Assembly (NCBI GenBank): GCA_016703525.1
Contig: JADJBW010000006.1
Location: 62,001-126,000, forward strand
Source: Actinomycetota bacterium
Lineage (GTDB): Bacteria > Actinomycetota > Acidimicrobiia > Acidimicrobiales > Microtrichaceae
Length of the DNA: 64,000 bases
Direction of reading: 5' to 3'
Shown: in pieces, positions 52,949 to 61,776 of the stretch
Layout: every line of letters begins with the position of its first letter
How positions within the stretch are numbered: the first letter of the stretch is position 1
Translations under genes and position numbers: made by a program
The notes under the pieces: model-generated
What the model saw: only the letters and a program-made list of their open reading frames with translations
Told to the model about the DNA's origin: nothing
The model's database searches: none

Positions 52949-53635
52949 TCAGCCGACTCGGCGGTCCAGCTTCTCGTAGAACGGCGTGAGGGTCCGGAGG
53001 TGGTCGCGCATCTCGCGCTCCGCTGCCTCGGGGTCACCGGCCTCGATGGCGGCCAGGATGCGCAGGTGCGCCTCGGCGACGCGCTGCCAGAACGCGGCCG
53101 GCGCATCCTCGCGACGGACGCGATGGCGCAACGCGCCGTACAGCGGCCGGGTGAGGGCCCCGACCAGTTCGTTGCCCGACATGTCGAGGATGGCGAGATG
53201 GAACAGCTCGTGATCTTCGTGGTCGACGAGCTCACGCAGCTCGGCGACCTGCTCGTCGGTGCGCCGGAGAGCCGCGAGCGCGCACGCCGGAGCCTCGAGC
53301 AGCTCGCGGGCCTCCACGATCTCGCGCACCGAAACACGCTCGGTCGCGGCCAACAATCCCAGCCCGAACTGCAGGTCGGCCTCCAGTCCATCGGGATCGG
53401 GCTCGGCCACGAACGTCCCGCCCGTGGTGCCGCGGGTCGTCACCACGAGTCGCCGCGCCTCCAGGAGGCGGATCGCCTCACGAATCGTCGACCGGCTCAC
53501 TCCAAAGCGCTCGCACAGATCGGCCTCGCCGGGAAGCCGCTCGCCGGGCAGCACCCGACCGTCGACGATGTCGTCGCGAAGCCGGTCGGACACCTGCTGG
53601 TACGCCGGGAGATTCTTGGTCTCGTCCACCCCCAC
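52949..53635 (-). CDS. FadR/GntR-family transcription regulator
   Basis: 228 residues. wHTH: LPAYQQVSDRLRDDIVDGRV, LPGERLPGEADLCERFGVSR, STIREAIRLLEARRLV; then an FCD ligand domain with EARELLEAPACALAA, HELFHLAILDMSGN and AHLRILAAIEAGD (metal-type His/Asp). Divergent from the PLP decarboxylase, which it may control. Two GTG starts compete (53635, 53629); 53635 is favoured by TAGGCT seven bases upstream. Confidence 0.9.
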   Translation of the reverse strand: MGVDETKNLPAYQQVSDRLRDDIVDGRVLPGERLPGEADLCERFGVSRSTIREAIRLLEARRLVVTTRGTTGGTFVAEPDPDGLEADLQFGLGLLAATERVSVREIVEARELLEAPACALAALRRTDEQVAELRELVDHEDHELFHLAILDMSGNELVGALTRPLYGALRHRVRREDAPAAFWQRVAEAHLRILAAIEAGDPEAAEREMRDHLRTLTPFYEKLDRRVG

Positions 53636-53642
53636 CGCTGGG

Positions 53643-53648
53643 AGCCTA
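53643..53648 (-). promoter_or_regulatory. -10 element of the FadR-type regulator
   Basis: TAGGCT on the minus strand, seven bases before the GTG at 53635; it sits only about 50 bases from the opposing decarboxylase -10. Confidence 0.5.
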
Positions 53649-53696
53649 AGGATCGGCACCGCCGAAATGCCAGAAGGGGCGGCCGTTGGATCGGCG

Positions 53697-53702
53697 TAGT
53701 GT
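53697..53702 (+). promoter_or_regulatory. -10 element of the PLP decarboxylase
   Basis: TAGTGT, eight bases before the ATG at 53711; shared divergent control region with the FadR-type gene. Confidence 0.45.
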
Positions 53703-53710
53703 CGCCCGCC

Positions 53711-55099
53711 ATGACCCCCGAGGAGTTCCGCAGCGCGGGCCACCAGCTCATCGACTGGATCGCCGACTACTACGACCGCATCGACGATCTGCCGGTTCGC
53801 AGCCGGTTCGAGCCGGGCGACCTGACCGCCCAGCTGCCGTCCGAACCGCCCGCCTCGACCGACTCGTTCGACGCCGTCCTGGGCGACCTCGATCGGCTCA
53901 TCCTGCCCGGACTCACCCTGTGGCAATCGCCCAACTGGTACGCGTACTTCCCGGCGAATGTCACCTTCGCGTCGATCCTCGGCGAGCTCGCCGAATCGGG
54001 GCTCGGCGTCAACGGGTTCAGCTGGGTCACCAGCCCGGCAGCGACCGAGCTCGAAACGCTGATGATGAACTGGATGGTGCAGCTGCTCGGGCTCCCGCCG
54101 CATTTCGTCGACCACGGCGTGATCCAGGACTCGGCCTCGACCGCAACGCTGTGCGCGATCCTCGCTGCCCGCGAGCGCGCCACCGCCGCTGGGATCCCGG
54201 CCACCGACCTGGTCGCCTACGCGACGGCGCAGGCACACTCGTCGGTCCAGAAGGGGCTTCGGGTCGCGGGAATCGGCGAGACACAGCTGCGCGTCGTCCC
54301 GCACGACGAGGCGTTCCGACTCCGCCCGACCGAGCTCGCGGCCATGATCGACGACGACCTCGCCGCCGGCCGACACCCGTTCTTCGTGTGCGCGGCGGTA
54401 GGCAGCACCTCGACCGAGTCGTTCGACCCGGTGCCGGCGATCGCCGAGATCACCGACGGGAGCGACGTGTGGCTCCACGTCGACGCGGCGATGTGCGGGA
54501 TCGCGGCCCTGTGCCCCGAGTTGCGCTGGGTGAACGACGGCGTGGAGCGCGCCGACAGCTACGTGACGAACGCCCACAAGTGGATGGGCGTCAACTTCGA
54601 CTGCTCGCTGTTCTGGGTGCGCGACCGGGCTGCCCTCACCGATGCCCTGTCGATTCAACCGGCGTACCTCCGGTCGGCCGCGGCGGCCTCCGGCGCGATC
54701 GACTACCGCGACTGGCAGATCCCGCTCGGTCGACGGTTCCGGGCGCTCAAGCTGTGGTTCGTGCTGCGCCTTCACGGGGTCGACGCGATCGCCGACATGA
54801 TCCGTGGACACCTGTCGATGGCCGCCGAACTCGACTCGTGGGTCCGAGCGGACGACCGTTTCGACCTCGTCGCTCCCACCACGATGAATCTCGTGACCAT
54901 CGCGCTCGTCGACGACGCGTCGACCCGAGCGTTGATCGACGCCGTGAACCAGTCGGGTCTGGCAGAGGTGACGCCCACGATCGTCGACGGCCGGACCGCA
55001 ATGCGCATCTGTGTGGGGAGCCGCCTTACGCAGCGCCACCACGTCGAATCGACGTGGCACATGATCGGCCGATTGGCACAGGCGATTCTGCCCGGCTGA
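53711..55099 (+). CDS. PLP-dependent amino-acid decarboxylase (aromatic/DDC-type)
   Basis: 462 residues. Group II decarboxylase: MTPEEFRSAGHQLIDWIADY, SPNWYAYFPANVTFASILGE, GVIQDSASTATLCAILAARE, AHSSVQKGLRVAGI, VHVDAAMCG-type Asp (LHVDAAMCGI), and NAHKWMGVNFDCSLF with the PLP Lys. Resembles aromatic-L-amino-acid (DOPA/tryptophan) decarboxylases; the exact substrate is unknown. Confidence 0.93.
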   Translation: MTPEEFRSAGHQLIDWIADYYDRIDDLPVRSRFEPGDLTAQLPSEPPASTDSFDAVLGDLDRLILPGLTLWQSPNWYAYFPANVTFASILGELAESGLGVNGFSWVTSPAATELETLMMNWMVQLLGLPPHFVDHGVIQDSASTATLCAILAARERATAAGIPATDLVAYATAQAHSSVQKGLRVAGIGETQLRVVPHDEAFRLRPTELAAMIDDDLAAGRHPFFVCAAVGSTSTESFDPVPAIAEITDGSDVWLHVDAAMCGIAALCPELRWVNDGVERADSYVTNAHKWMGVNFDCSLFWVRDRAALTDALSIQPAYLRSAAAASGAIDYRDWQIPLGRRFRALKLWFVLRLHGVDAIADMIRGHLSMAAELDSWVRADDRFDLVAPTTMNLVTIALVDDASTRALIDAVNQSGLAEVTPTIVDGRTAMRICVGSRLTQRHHVESTWHMIGRLAQAILPG

Positions 55100-55134
55100 C
55101 TCAACGCGCGGTCGCCCCGCGCCGAGAGGAGGGG

Positions 55135-57476
55135 GTGCGTCGCCGCCCGACCCTTCTTGCCCTCCCGCTGATCATCGCGGGTTCGACGCTGCCGCTGCTC
55201 ACCGGCACCGACGGCGACGCTGCCGCGTTCGAGGGGTCGAGCAACGTGTTCATCTCGGACGAGGTGGCGATCACCGACAGCATCGGGTCGCCGAGCGATT
55301 GCACGTCAAGCCAGATCGCCGGCGACGCCGCCGCGAGGAACGCGGTCGACGCCCAAGACGACGCATGGCGAACCGCGGCGACCTCCCGTGGACTCACCAC
55401 GATCACCCGGTTCGACCTGCCCGAGCCGACCGATCCCGATCGCGTTCCCGAGAATCCGCTCCATCTCACCGACCCTGCCGCCGGCTCCGGCGGCACCGAG
55501 ACCGCCGTCAACGTCACCTACCGCAACGTCGCGATCGGGGCGAGCGGGATCGGAACCGACCCGAACGCCGCGGCCCCGCCATTCGCCTATCGCAACCCGT
55601 ACCTGCCTCGGCCCGCTGAGGGCACGATGCAGGACTGCTCGCCGTACCCCGCGTCCCTGTACGACCTCAGCCCGGCGGCCGGCGTACAGGCGGCTCGCCA
55701 CTGGAACGCCTTGTACGGCAGCAACCTGCAGCGCGACGCCGCGCTCTTCGAGTTCTCCCGGCCGGTGCACGCCTTCGGCGCCTGGTTCGGCGATCTCGAG
55801 ACGCGGCCGCCCGACACCCCCGCGTGGATCCGTCTGTTCGGCGCCGACGGCGCGGTCGTGTGGGAAGGGCCGGTGCCGGCGACCGCTGCTGCGTCGCCCA
55901 CCGACGCCGAGTGCGGCGGCACCGGTGCCAACACCGATCCGCTCGCGTGCGGCAACCAGACCACGCGCTGGATCGGCTTCGTGACCTCCGTCGGCGATGA
56001 TCCGTCGCCTCCATGCTCGTGATCGTCGGCGACGACGACTCGTGTTCGCAGACAGGCGACTGCGACGCGACGTCCGAGCACTTCGCATGGATCGGCGCGA
56101 CCATCGCCGAAGGCAACCCCGACCTGGCGGTCACGATCGACGACGGGCTCGACACCGTGGCGCGCGGCAGCACCATCACCACCACGGTCGATGTGGAGAA
56201 CGTCTCGAAGATCGACGCGACGGGCGCGGCCGCTTCGGTCGCCCTTCCCGCAGGCGTGCACGTCGTGAGCGCGTCCGACGGTGGAACCGAGTCGTCCCCC
56301 GGCGTCGTCACCTGGCCGATCGGTGGCCTCGACGCGCTCGACGGCCGGTCGTTCACGCTCACGGTGCAGGTCGATGCGGCCGCGCCGCCCGGCGCCTCGC
56401 TCGGCTTCGTCGCCTCCGTCACCGACGACGGAACCAACGGCGACGATCCGACACCGGCCGACAACACCGCGACCGACACCGACCGGGTCGGCACCGTCGA
56501 TCTGGTGGTCGCGATCGACGACGGCGTCGACCGAGTGGCCGCCGGCGGCGAGACCACGTGGACGATCGACTGGGCGAACCTCGGTTCCGCAGCCGCGCCG
56601 GGAACGACGATCACGATCGCGCTCCCGCCGGGAGCCACCCTTCTCGACGGTTCGACCACCATTTCGATCGGGTCGCTCGGCGCGGGCGAGACCGGCACTG
56701 CGACCGTGACCGTTCGCCTGCCGAATTCACTCACCAACGGATCGACGGCGGAGGCGACGGCAACCATCGGCTCCGAGGCGCCCGACGAGAACCCCACCGA
56801 CAACGAGGCGAGCGACAGCGACGACATCGACGGTGTCGACCTCACCATCTGGAAGACCGACGGACGGAGCACCGCAACCGTCGGATCCACGGTGACCTAC
56901 GACATCACCGTCGCGAACGACTCGGCGGTTCCGGCGACCGGCGTGCACGTGAGCGACGATCTCCCGGCACAGCTCTCCCTGGTGACGGCGAGCGACGCCC
57001 CGACCATGGTCGGGCGCACGCTCGTCTGGGGTCCCCTCGCCCTGGCCCCCGGCGAGTCCCGAGCGTTGAGCGTGACCGCGACCGTGAACGGCGCGCCCGG
57101 CGATGACGTGACCAATGCCGCCGTCGTTGCCGACGACGGCGCGCACGGCGTCGACGCCGACTTCGCCGACAACGTGGCAACCGACCTCACACGCATCGCA
57201 GCCGTACCGGCGACCACCACCACGACCACGACACCGCGCAGAACGACGACCACCACCTCCGCATCCTCCGCCGCCGCTCGACAAGCGGTGCCGGGACGCA
57301 GGGGTGCGCTCGCAGCGGCGGCGGGCAACGGTCAACTCGACGGAGCGATCATCGCGGGTTCGTTGGCGCGTACCGGCGGGGCGGTCGGCGGGTTGGTGGC
57401 GGCCGGCGGCGCGCTCGTCGGTCTGGGCCTGGCTGCGCGGCGCCGCTCCCGTCGCACGGCCGCAACCCGCCGCTGA
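55135..57476 (+). pseudogene. DUF11-repeat surface protein with sortase-like tail, frameshifted
   Basis: GTG at 55135 with AGGAGG closely upstream. Signal peptide, a domain of about 270 residues (FEFSRPVHAFGAWFGDLETR, carbohydrate- or metal-binding-like), then three DUF11-type repeats (about 56110-57200, each TVxVxNxG-like and ending PADNTATDTDR or similar), a Thr/Ala linker and the end LARTGGAVGGLVAAGGALVG plus RRRSRR, a sortase-type sorting signal (variant of LPxTG). The first frame stops at 56022 and the homologous second frame opens just before it; one base missing after 56004 restores a 780-residue protein. Length is 3n+2. Confidence 0.78.
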
Positions 57477-57501
57477 GGTCCGGGCAACCCGGACGGTCGG
57501 C

Positions 57502-57667
57502 CTTCTCCACGGTTGTTCCGCGGAGAAGACTGGTGCCCGGACAACCGGTCTTCTCCGCGGTTGATCTGTGGAGACGATCGCTGCCCGCTCCGGCCTTCTC
57601 CACGGTGGTTCCGCGGAGAAGACTGGTGCCCGGACAACCGATCTTCTCCGCGGTTGATCTGTGGAGA
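57502..57667 (+). repeat. tandem stem-loop repeats between DUF11 gene and HMG-CoA lyase (locus 2)
   Basis: Four stem-loops at 57502-57528, 57549-57574, 57594-57621 and 57642-57667, all built on CTTCTCC(A/G)CGG ... (C/T)GCGGAGA or GTGGAGA. Units 1+2 are repeated almost exactly as units 3+4, 93 bases later. It is between convergent genes and shares its core with locus 1. Confidence 0.9.
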
Positions 57668-57710
57668 CGATCGCTGTCCGCGTCGGCCCGCACGGCGCGG
57701 GTCGGGCGAG

Positions 57711-58625
57711 TCAGCGCGGAAACGGACCGGCCTTCGCTACCAGCCCGGGCGTCGGGTGACCGAGCGCCGCCTCGACCCACGGCACGGTCTCGCACAACCG
57801 GCCGAGGTCGACGCCGGTCGGATGACCCATGCGTTCGAGCAGGTACACCAGATCCTCCGTGGCGATGTTGCCCGTCGCATTCGGCGCGAACGGGCATCCG
57901 CCGATCCCACCGAGCGATGCGTCGAGCACCGTGACGCCGGCCTGCACCGCTGCGGTCGCGTTCGCGAAGCCCATGTTGCGCGTGTTGTGGAAGTGGCAGC
58001 GGAGCCGGACATCAGGGCCGAGCACGTCTCGAGCGAGGGCCACGCGGGCGGCCACGTCGGTCGGCACGGCGACCCCGATCGAGTCGGCGAGCGCGATCTC
58101 GCCGGCCCCGAGCGGAGCGAGTTCGCCCAGAACCCACTCGAGCCGATCGATCCCGACCTCGCCCTCGTACGGGCAGCCGAACGTCGCGGCGAGCGTGATC
58201 GTCGTGGGGATTCCGGCCTCGGCGGCGCCCGCACACACGTCGGCCGCGGCGGCGATCAGGCCCGCCGTATCGGAACCTTGGTTGCGCTCGGCGAAGGTGT
58301 CGGTGCAGACGACCACAGCGTTGATCTCGTCGACCCCGCCGGCGATCGCCCGGCCGAGGCCGCGCCGGTTGAGGACCAGCCCGATGTAGGACGCCCCGAG
58401 CGCCCGCGTTGCGTCGTCGGCATGCAGCGCCGCCATCACCGCGTCGGCATCGGCCATCTGCGGCACCCGAGCCGGGTTCACGAAGCTCACCGTCTCGACT
58501 CGGCGGATGCCCGCGCGCACGAGCCGCGAGATCAACTCGACCTTTTGCTCGGTCGACAGCATCGCCGGGTCGGACTGCAGCCCGTCACGGGCGGCCACGT
58601 CCACGATTTCGATGTGCGCGCTCAT
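57711..58625 (-). CDS. hydroxymethylglutaryl-CoA lyase
   Basis: 304 residues, DRE-TIM barrel: EIVDVAARDGLQSDPAML (catalytic and metal Asp/Arg), RVETVSFVNPARVPQMADAD, the late HFHNTRNMGFANATAAVQAG and the family signature GGIGGCPFAPNATGN with catalytic Cys. Cleaves HMG-CoA to acetyl-CoA and acetoacetate (leucine breakdown). No other leucine genes are near. Confidence 0.92.
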   Translation of the reverse strand: MSAHIEIVDVAARDGLQSDPAMLSTEQKVELISRLVRAGIRRVETVSFVNPARVPQMADADAVMAALHADDATRALGASYIGLVLNRRGLGRAIAGGVDEINAVVVCTDTFAERNQGSDTAGLIAAAADVCAGAAEAGIPTTITLAATFGCPYEGEVGIDRLEWVLGELAPLGAGEIALADSIGVAVPTDVAARVALARDVLGPDVRLRCHFHNTRNMGFANATAAVQAGVTVLDASLGGIGGCPFAPNATGNIATEDLVYLLERMGHPTGVDLGRLCETVPWVEAALGHPTPGLVAKAGPFPR

Positions 58626-58646
58626 CGCGCCATTCTCGCCGACCGG

Positions 58647-58652
58647 TAAGGT
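58647..58652 (+). promoter_or_regulatory. -10 element of the coiled-coil protein gene
   Basis: TAAGGT, eight bases before the ATG at 58661. Confidence 0.4.
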
Positions 58653-58660
58653 GCGCGGCC

Positions 58661-59320
58661 ATGAGCGAGACCACGCCTGACGCCCTCTTCGGCGTCGATG
58701 TCGACCGGGCCAAGGACGCGCTCGAGTGGCTCTGGGACCACCGCGACGAGATCGCGCATGTGGCCGAGACGCTGCCCTCGCTGCTCGACTCGGCGGGCAA
58801 CTCGATCACCGCCGCGGGCGGCGGCGCTCACACCGCGGCGGATCTGCTCATCGGCACGCCTGAACGCCCCGGGGCGAAGGGGCTCGCCGAGGTAGCGGCG
58901 AAGACGCTCCGGTCATGCGAGAAGGAGCTCGCCGAGCTGCACGAACTGCTCGACGACCTGGCCGACCGCCTGGATGCGATCAACCTGCCCGGCGTCGGCA
59001 CGGTGTTCGACCAAGCGGCCGGGAAGCTCCGCGACGGCTCGGCGCGCGTCGACCGGGTCGCGGACGGCATGCACGGCGTGGCGTCGACCCTCACCCAGCT
59101 CGGCGGATCGCTCGGCGAAGCCGCCGGCGGGCTGCGCAACGCCGGCGATCACCTCACCGATACCGGCACGACGCTGCGGAGCCTCCTGGCCGACACTCCG
59201 ACGGCCGCACGAACAACCACCACCAGGGCGCGCCCGAAGCCCGCACCGAAGGCCGCACCGAAAGCCGCCGCCGCAGGATCGGTCGGCTCGATCGGCGAAC
59301 TTCTCGAGCAGAGCGACTGA
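58661..59320 (+). CDS. coiled-coil protein with Ala/Pro/Lys tail, function unknown
   Basis: 219 residues, no signal peptide or membrane helix. Long amphipathic helices (LRSCEKELAELHELLDDLAD, GVASTLTQLGGSLGEAAGGL) from about 85 to 175 suggest a coiled coil, then a basic tail (TRARPKPAPKAAPKAAA) that could bind nucleic acid or wall polymers. ATG start set by a leaderless -10 element. No family recognised. Confidence 0.7.
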   Translation: MSETTPDALFGVDVDRAKDALEWLWDHRDEIAHVAETLPSLLDSAGNSITAAGGGAHTAADLLIGTPERPGAKGLAEVAAKTLRSCEKELAELHELLDDLADRLDAINLPGVGTVFDQAAGKLRDGSARVDRVADGMHGVASTLTQLGGSLGEAAGGLRNAGDHLTDTGTTLRSLLADTPTAARTTTTRARPKPAPKAAPKAAAAGSVGSIGELLEQSD

Positions 59321-59346
59321 TGCCGACGCCCCGATCGGAGGGGGTC

Positions 59347-59832
59347 TCAGTCGGCCGGTGATTGGTCCGGCGCGGGGCCGACGGCACCGGTCGGGGTGGA
59401 TGCGACCGCGTGGTTCAAGCGAGCGATCTCCTCGGTCAGCGCCGCGATCCGCTCGGTGAGGCCGTTGTTGTACTCGATCAGGGTGCGCAGCGACTCGGTG
59501 TTCGAGTAGGTGTGAACCGCCAGCTCCGAGCTGACCTGATCGGCACGCTTCGCTGCGATCAACAGGATCGCACCCTGCAGGCCCGCCATCATCGACAACG
59601 CGAGGTTGAGCAGGATGTAGGGGTACGGATCGAAGCCGCTTCGGCCACCGCCCGACCCGACGTGGAAGACGGTGTTCGCGACGGCCCACACGATCATCAG
59701 CCCGATGAACGTCGCGACGAACGGCCACGAACCCATGCCGTTGCGAACGCGATCGGCGAGTCGCTCGCCGAGGGTGAGCTGTTCGCCCGAGCGAACACCC
59801 GGATGCCGATGCCACAAGGCGGTGATGCCCAT
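59347..59832 (-). CDS. DUF1003 membrane protein
   Basis: 161 residues. GSWPFVATFIGLMIVWAVAN and FDPYPYILLNLALSMMAGLQ are the two helices of DUF1003, followed by a cytoplasmic helix starting EYNNGLTERIAALTEEI. Function unknown. ATG at 59832 with AAGGAG seven bases upstream. Confidence 0.93.
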   Translation of the reverse strand: MGITALWHRHPGVRSGEQLTLGERLADRVRNGMGSWPFVATFIGLMIVWAVANTVFHVGSGGGRSGFDPYPYILLNLALSMMAGLQGAILLIAAKRADQVSSELAVHTYSNTESLRTLIEYNNGLTERIAALTEEIARLNHAVASTPTGAVGPAPDQSPAD

Positions 59833-59891
59833 CGTTCGCTCCTTCCCTCAGCGGGTCCGAGCGACTGTAGGCCCGTTCGCCCGTCGACGTA

Positions 59892-60701
59892 TCAGCGGGA
59901 TGCCGCTCGGGAGAACTTGCGAATAGCGAGGGTGGAGAACACAGCGGTGATGCCGAGCGCCCACAGGGCCGCCTGCCACGCCATCGAACCGACGGGATGG
60001 CCGGCGTACAGGGCGCGGGCAGCGTTGGTCACCAGCGTGAACGGGTTACGGTCCGCGACCCAGCGAAGGCCGGACGGCATCCGCGACGGGTCGACGAAGG
60101 CCGACGACACGAAGGTCAACGGGAACATCCAGATGAAGCCCGCCGAGTTCGCCGCCTCGACGCTGCGAACCGACAGGCCGATCAGCGCCTGAATCCAGCT
60201 GAACGAGTAGCTGAAGGCCAGCAGCAACAGCGTCGCCAGCACGGCGTTGACGACGCCTCCTTCGAACCGGAAGCCCACGAGGAAGCCGACGATCAACATG
60301 ACGGCGAACGTGACGAGGTTGCGGGCGAGGTCGCTGAAGGTCCGGCCCACAAGTACCGCCGCCTGCGAGATCGGCAGCGAGCGGAGCCGGTCGATGAACC
60401 CCTTCGACAGGTCCTCGGCCAGCCCGACGCTTGTAAACGCCGAGCCGAACACGATCGTCTGGGCGAAGATGCCCGGCAGCAGGTACTGCTCGTATCGGAA
60501 CCCCGGGATCTCGATCGTGCCGTCGTAGACGTAGCGGAACAGCAACACGAACATGATCGGCTGCAGGGTCGCGAACACCAGCGTCTCGGGGCTCCGCGGC
60601 ACCGCGCGCAGATGGCGCGTCGCCTCGTTGAGACTGTCGCGGATGGCCCACACCACCCCGCTGGGCGGCTCGGACGCGAGCTCGGGTGCGAGATCGGTCA
60701 T
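59892..60701 (-). CDS. ABC-2 type exporter permease
   Basis: 269 residues with six helices (FATLQPIMFVLLFRYVYDGT, DLARNLVTFAVMLIVGFLVG and others). Resembles DrrB-like exporter permeases. ATG at 60701 two bases after the ATPase stop, with GGAG inside the end of the ATPase gene. Substrate unknown; candidates are a lipid, antibiotic or drug. Confidence 0.9.
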   Translation of the reverse strand: MTDLAPELASEPPSGVVWAIRDSLNEATRHLRAVPRSPETLVFATLQPIMFVLLFRYVYDGTIEIPGFRYEQYLLPGIFAQTIVFGSAFTSVGLAEDLSKGFIDRLRSLPISQAAVLVGRTFSDLARNLVTFAVMLIVGFLVGFRFEGGVVNAVLATLLLLAFSYSFSWIQALIGLSVRSVEAANSAGFIWMFPLTFVSSAFVDPSRMPSGLRWVADRNPFTLVTNAARALYAGHPVGSMAWQAALWALGITAVFSTLAIRKFSRAASR

Positions 60702-60703
60702 GG

Positions 60704-61669
60704 TCACTCCTTCCCGAATGAACCGGCGTCGGCCTGATCGGCGCCGTGGCCGGTGAGCGTGAGGAACACGTCGTCGAGAGTCGCCGTCTCGACCGACAGG
60801 TCGACGACGACGACCCCGGCGGCGTCGATGGTGCGGACGAGCTCGGGTGTGGTCACGCCGCCTCGCAGCGGCACCATCAGCAGGTCGCCCTCGATCTGCG
60901 GCTCCCCCTCGGTGCTCCGAAGCGGCCCGACGGCCGACACGACGGCGCCGGCTTCGGTGCCGGGTGCCAGGCGGATCTCGGCGCGGGCGCCGCCGATCCG
61001 CGACTTCAGCTCGTCCGCCGTGCCCCGAGCGATCGCGGTTCCGTGGTCGATCACGATGATCTCGTTCGCCAGTCGATCCGCCTCGTCGAGATACTGCGTG
61101 GTGAGCAGCGTGGTCATGCCCTCGGAGACCAACTCGTCGATCAGGTCCCACATCGCCAGACGGCTACGCGGGTCGAGCCCGGTGGTCGGCTCGTCGAGGA
61201 ACAGCACGACCGGGCGTGCGACCAGGCTCATGGAGATGTCGAGCCGGCGGCGCATGCCGCCCGAGAAGCCCTTCACGACGCGGTCCGCGGCGTCGGTGAG
61301 GGCCATGCGATCGAGCAGTTCGGCGGCGCGAGCGCGCGCCTCGGCGGCGGACATGCGGTAGAAGCGACCGACGAGGATCAGGTTCTCGCGGGCGGTCAAA
61401 CGCTCGTCGACGGCCGCGTACTGGCCCGTCAACCCGATGCGCGATCGGACCCGGCGCGGTTCGGCCACCACGTCGATGCCGTCGATGCGCGCCGTGCCGG
61501 CGTCGGGGCGTAGCAGCGTGGTGAGGATGCGCACGGCCGTGGTCTTGCCCGCACCATTCGGCCCGAGAACGCCGAGCACGGTGCCGCGCTCGACACTGAG
61601 ATCGAGGCCGCGAAGGGCCTGAGTCGACCCGAAATGCTTGACGAGTCCTTCGGTTTCCACGACCGGCAT
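60704..61669 (-). CDS. ABC transporter ATP-binding protein (DrrA-like)
   Basis: 321 residues. GPNGAGKTTAVRIL (Walker A), VKGFSGGMRRRLDI (signature), VVLFLDEPTTGLD (Walker B) and the H-loop region TTQYLDEAD. The C-terminal ~90-residue extension is typical of DrrA-like exporters. ATG 61669 with GGGAG upstream. Operon with the permease. Confidence 0.94.
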   Translation of the reverse strand: MPVVETEGLVKHFGSTQALRGLDLSVERGTVLGVLGPNGAGKTTAVRILTTLLRPDAGTARIDGIDVVAEPRRVRSRIGLTGQYAAVDERLTARENLILVGRFYRMSAAEARARAAELLDRMALTDAADRVVKGFSGGMRRRLDISMSLVARPVVLFLDEPTTGLDPRSRLAMWDLIDELVSEGMTTLLTTQYLDEADRLANEIIVIDHGTAIARGTADELKSRIGGARAEIRLAPGTEAGAVVSAVGPLRSTEGEPQIEGDLLMVPLRGGVTTPELVRTIDAAGVVVVDLSVETATLDDVFLTLTGHGADQADAGSFGKE

Positions 61670-61776
61670 CGACGGTGCTCCCGGGGTGTCGCGATCCGGC
61701 CGATCCGGCCGCAGGGCGCACGACCGTACCGGCCGCGTCGGGTCTCGCCAAACCGATTTCGTGTGAAGCTTGAAGG

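Noticed and set aside
52949..55060. 703-codon minus-strand frame
   Set aside because: The real FadR-type gene is its last 228 codons; the upstream part is antisense to the decarboxylase.
56004..56013. Programmed frameshift in the DUF11 gene
   Set aside because: No slippery heptamer or following stem-loop was seen; the simple one-base loss fits the pattern of other breaks in the window.
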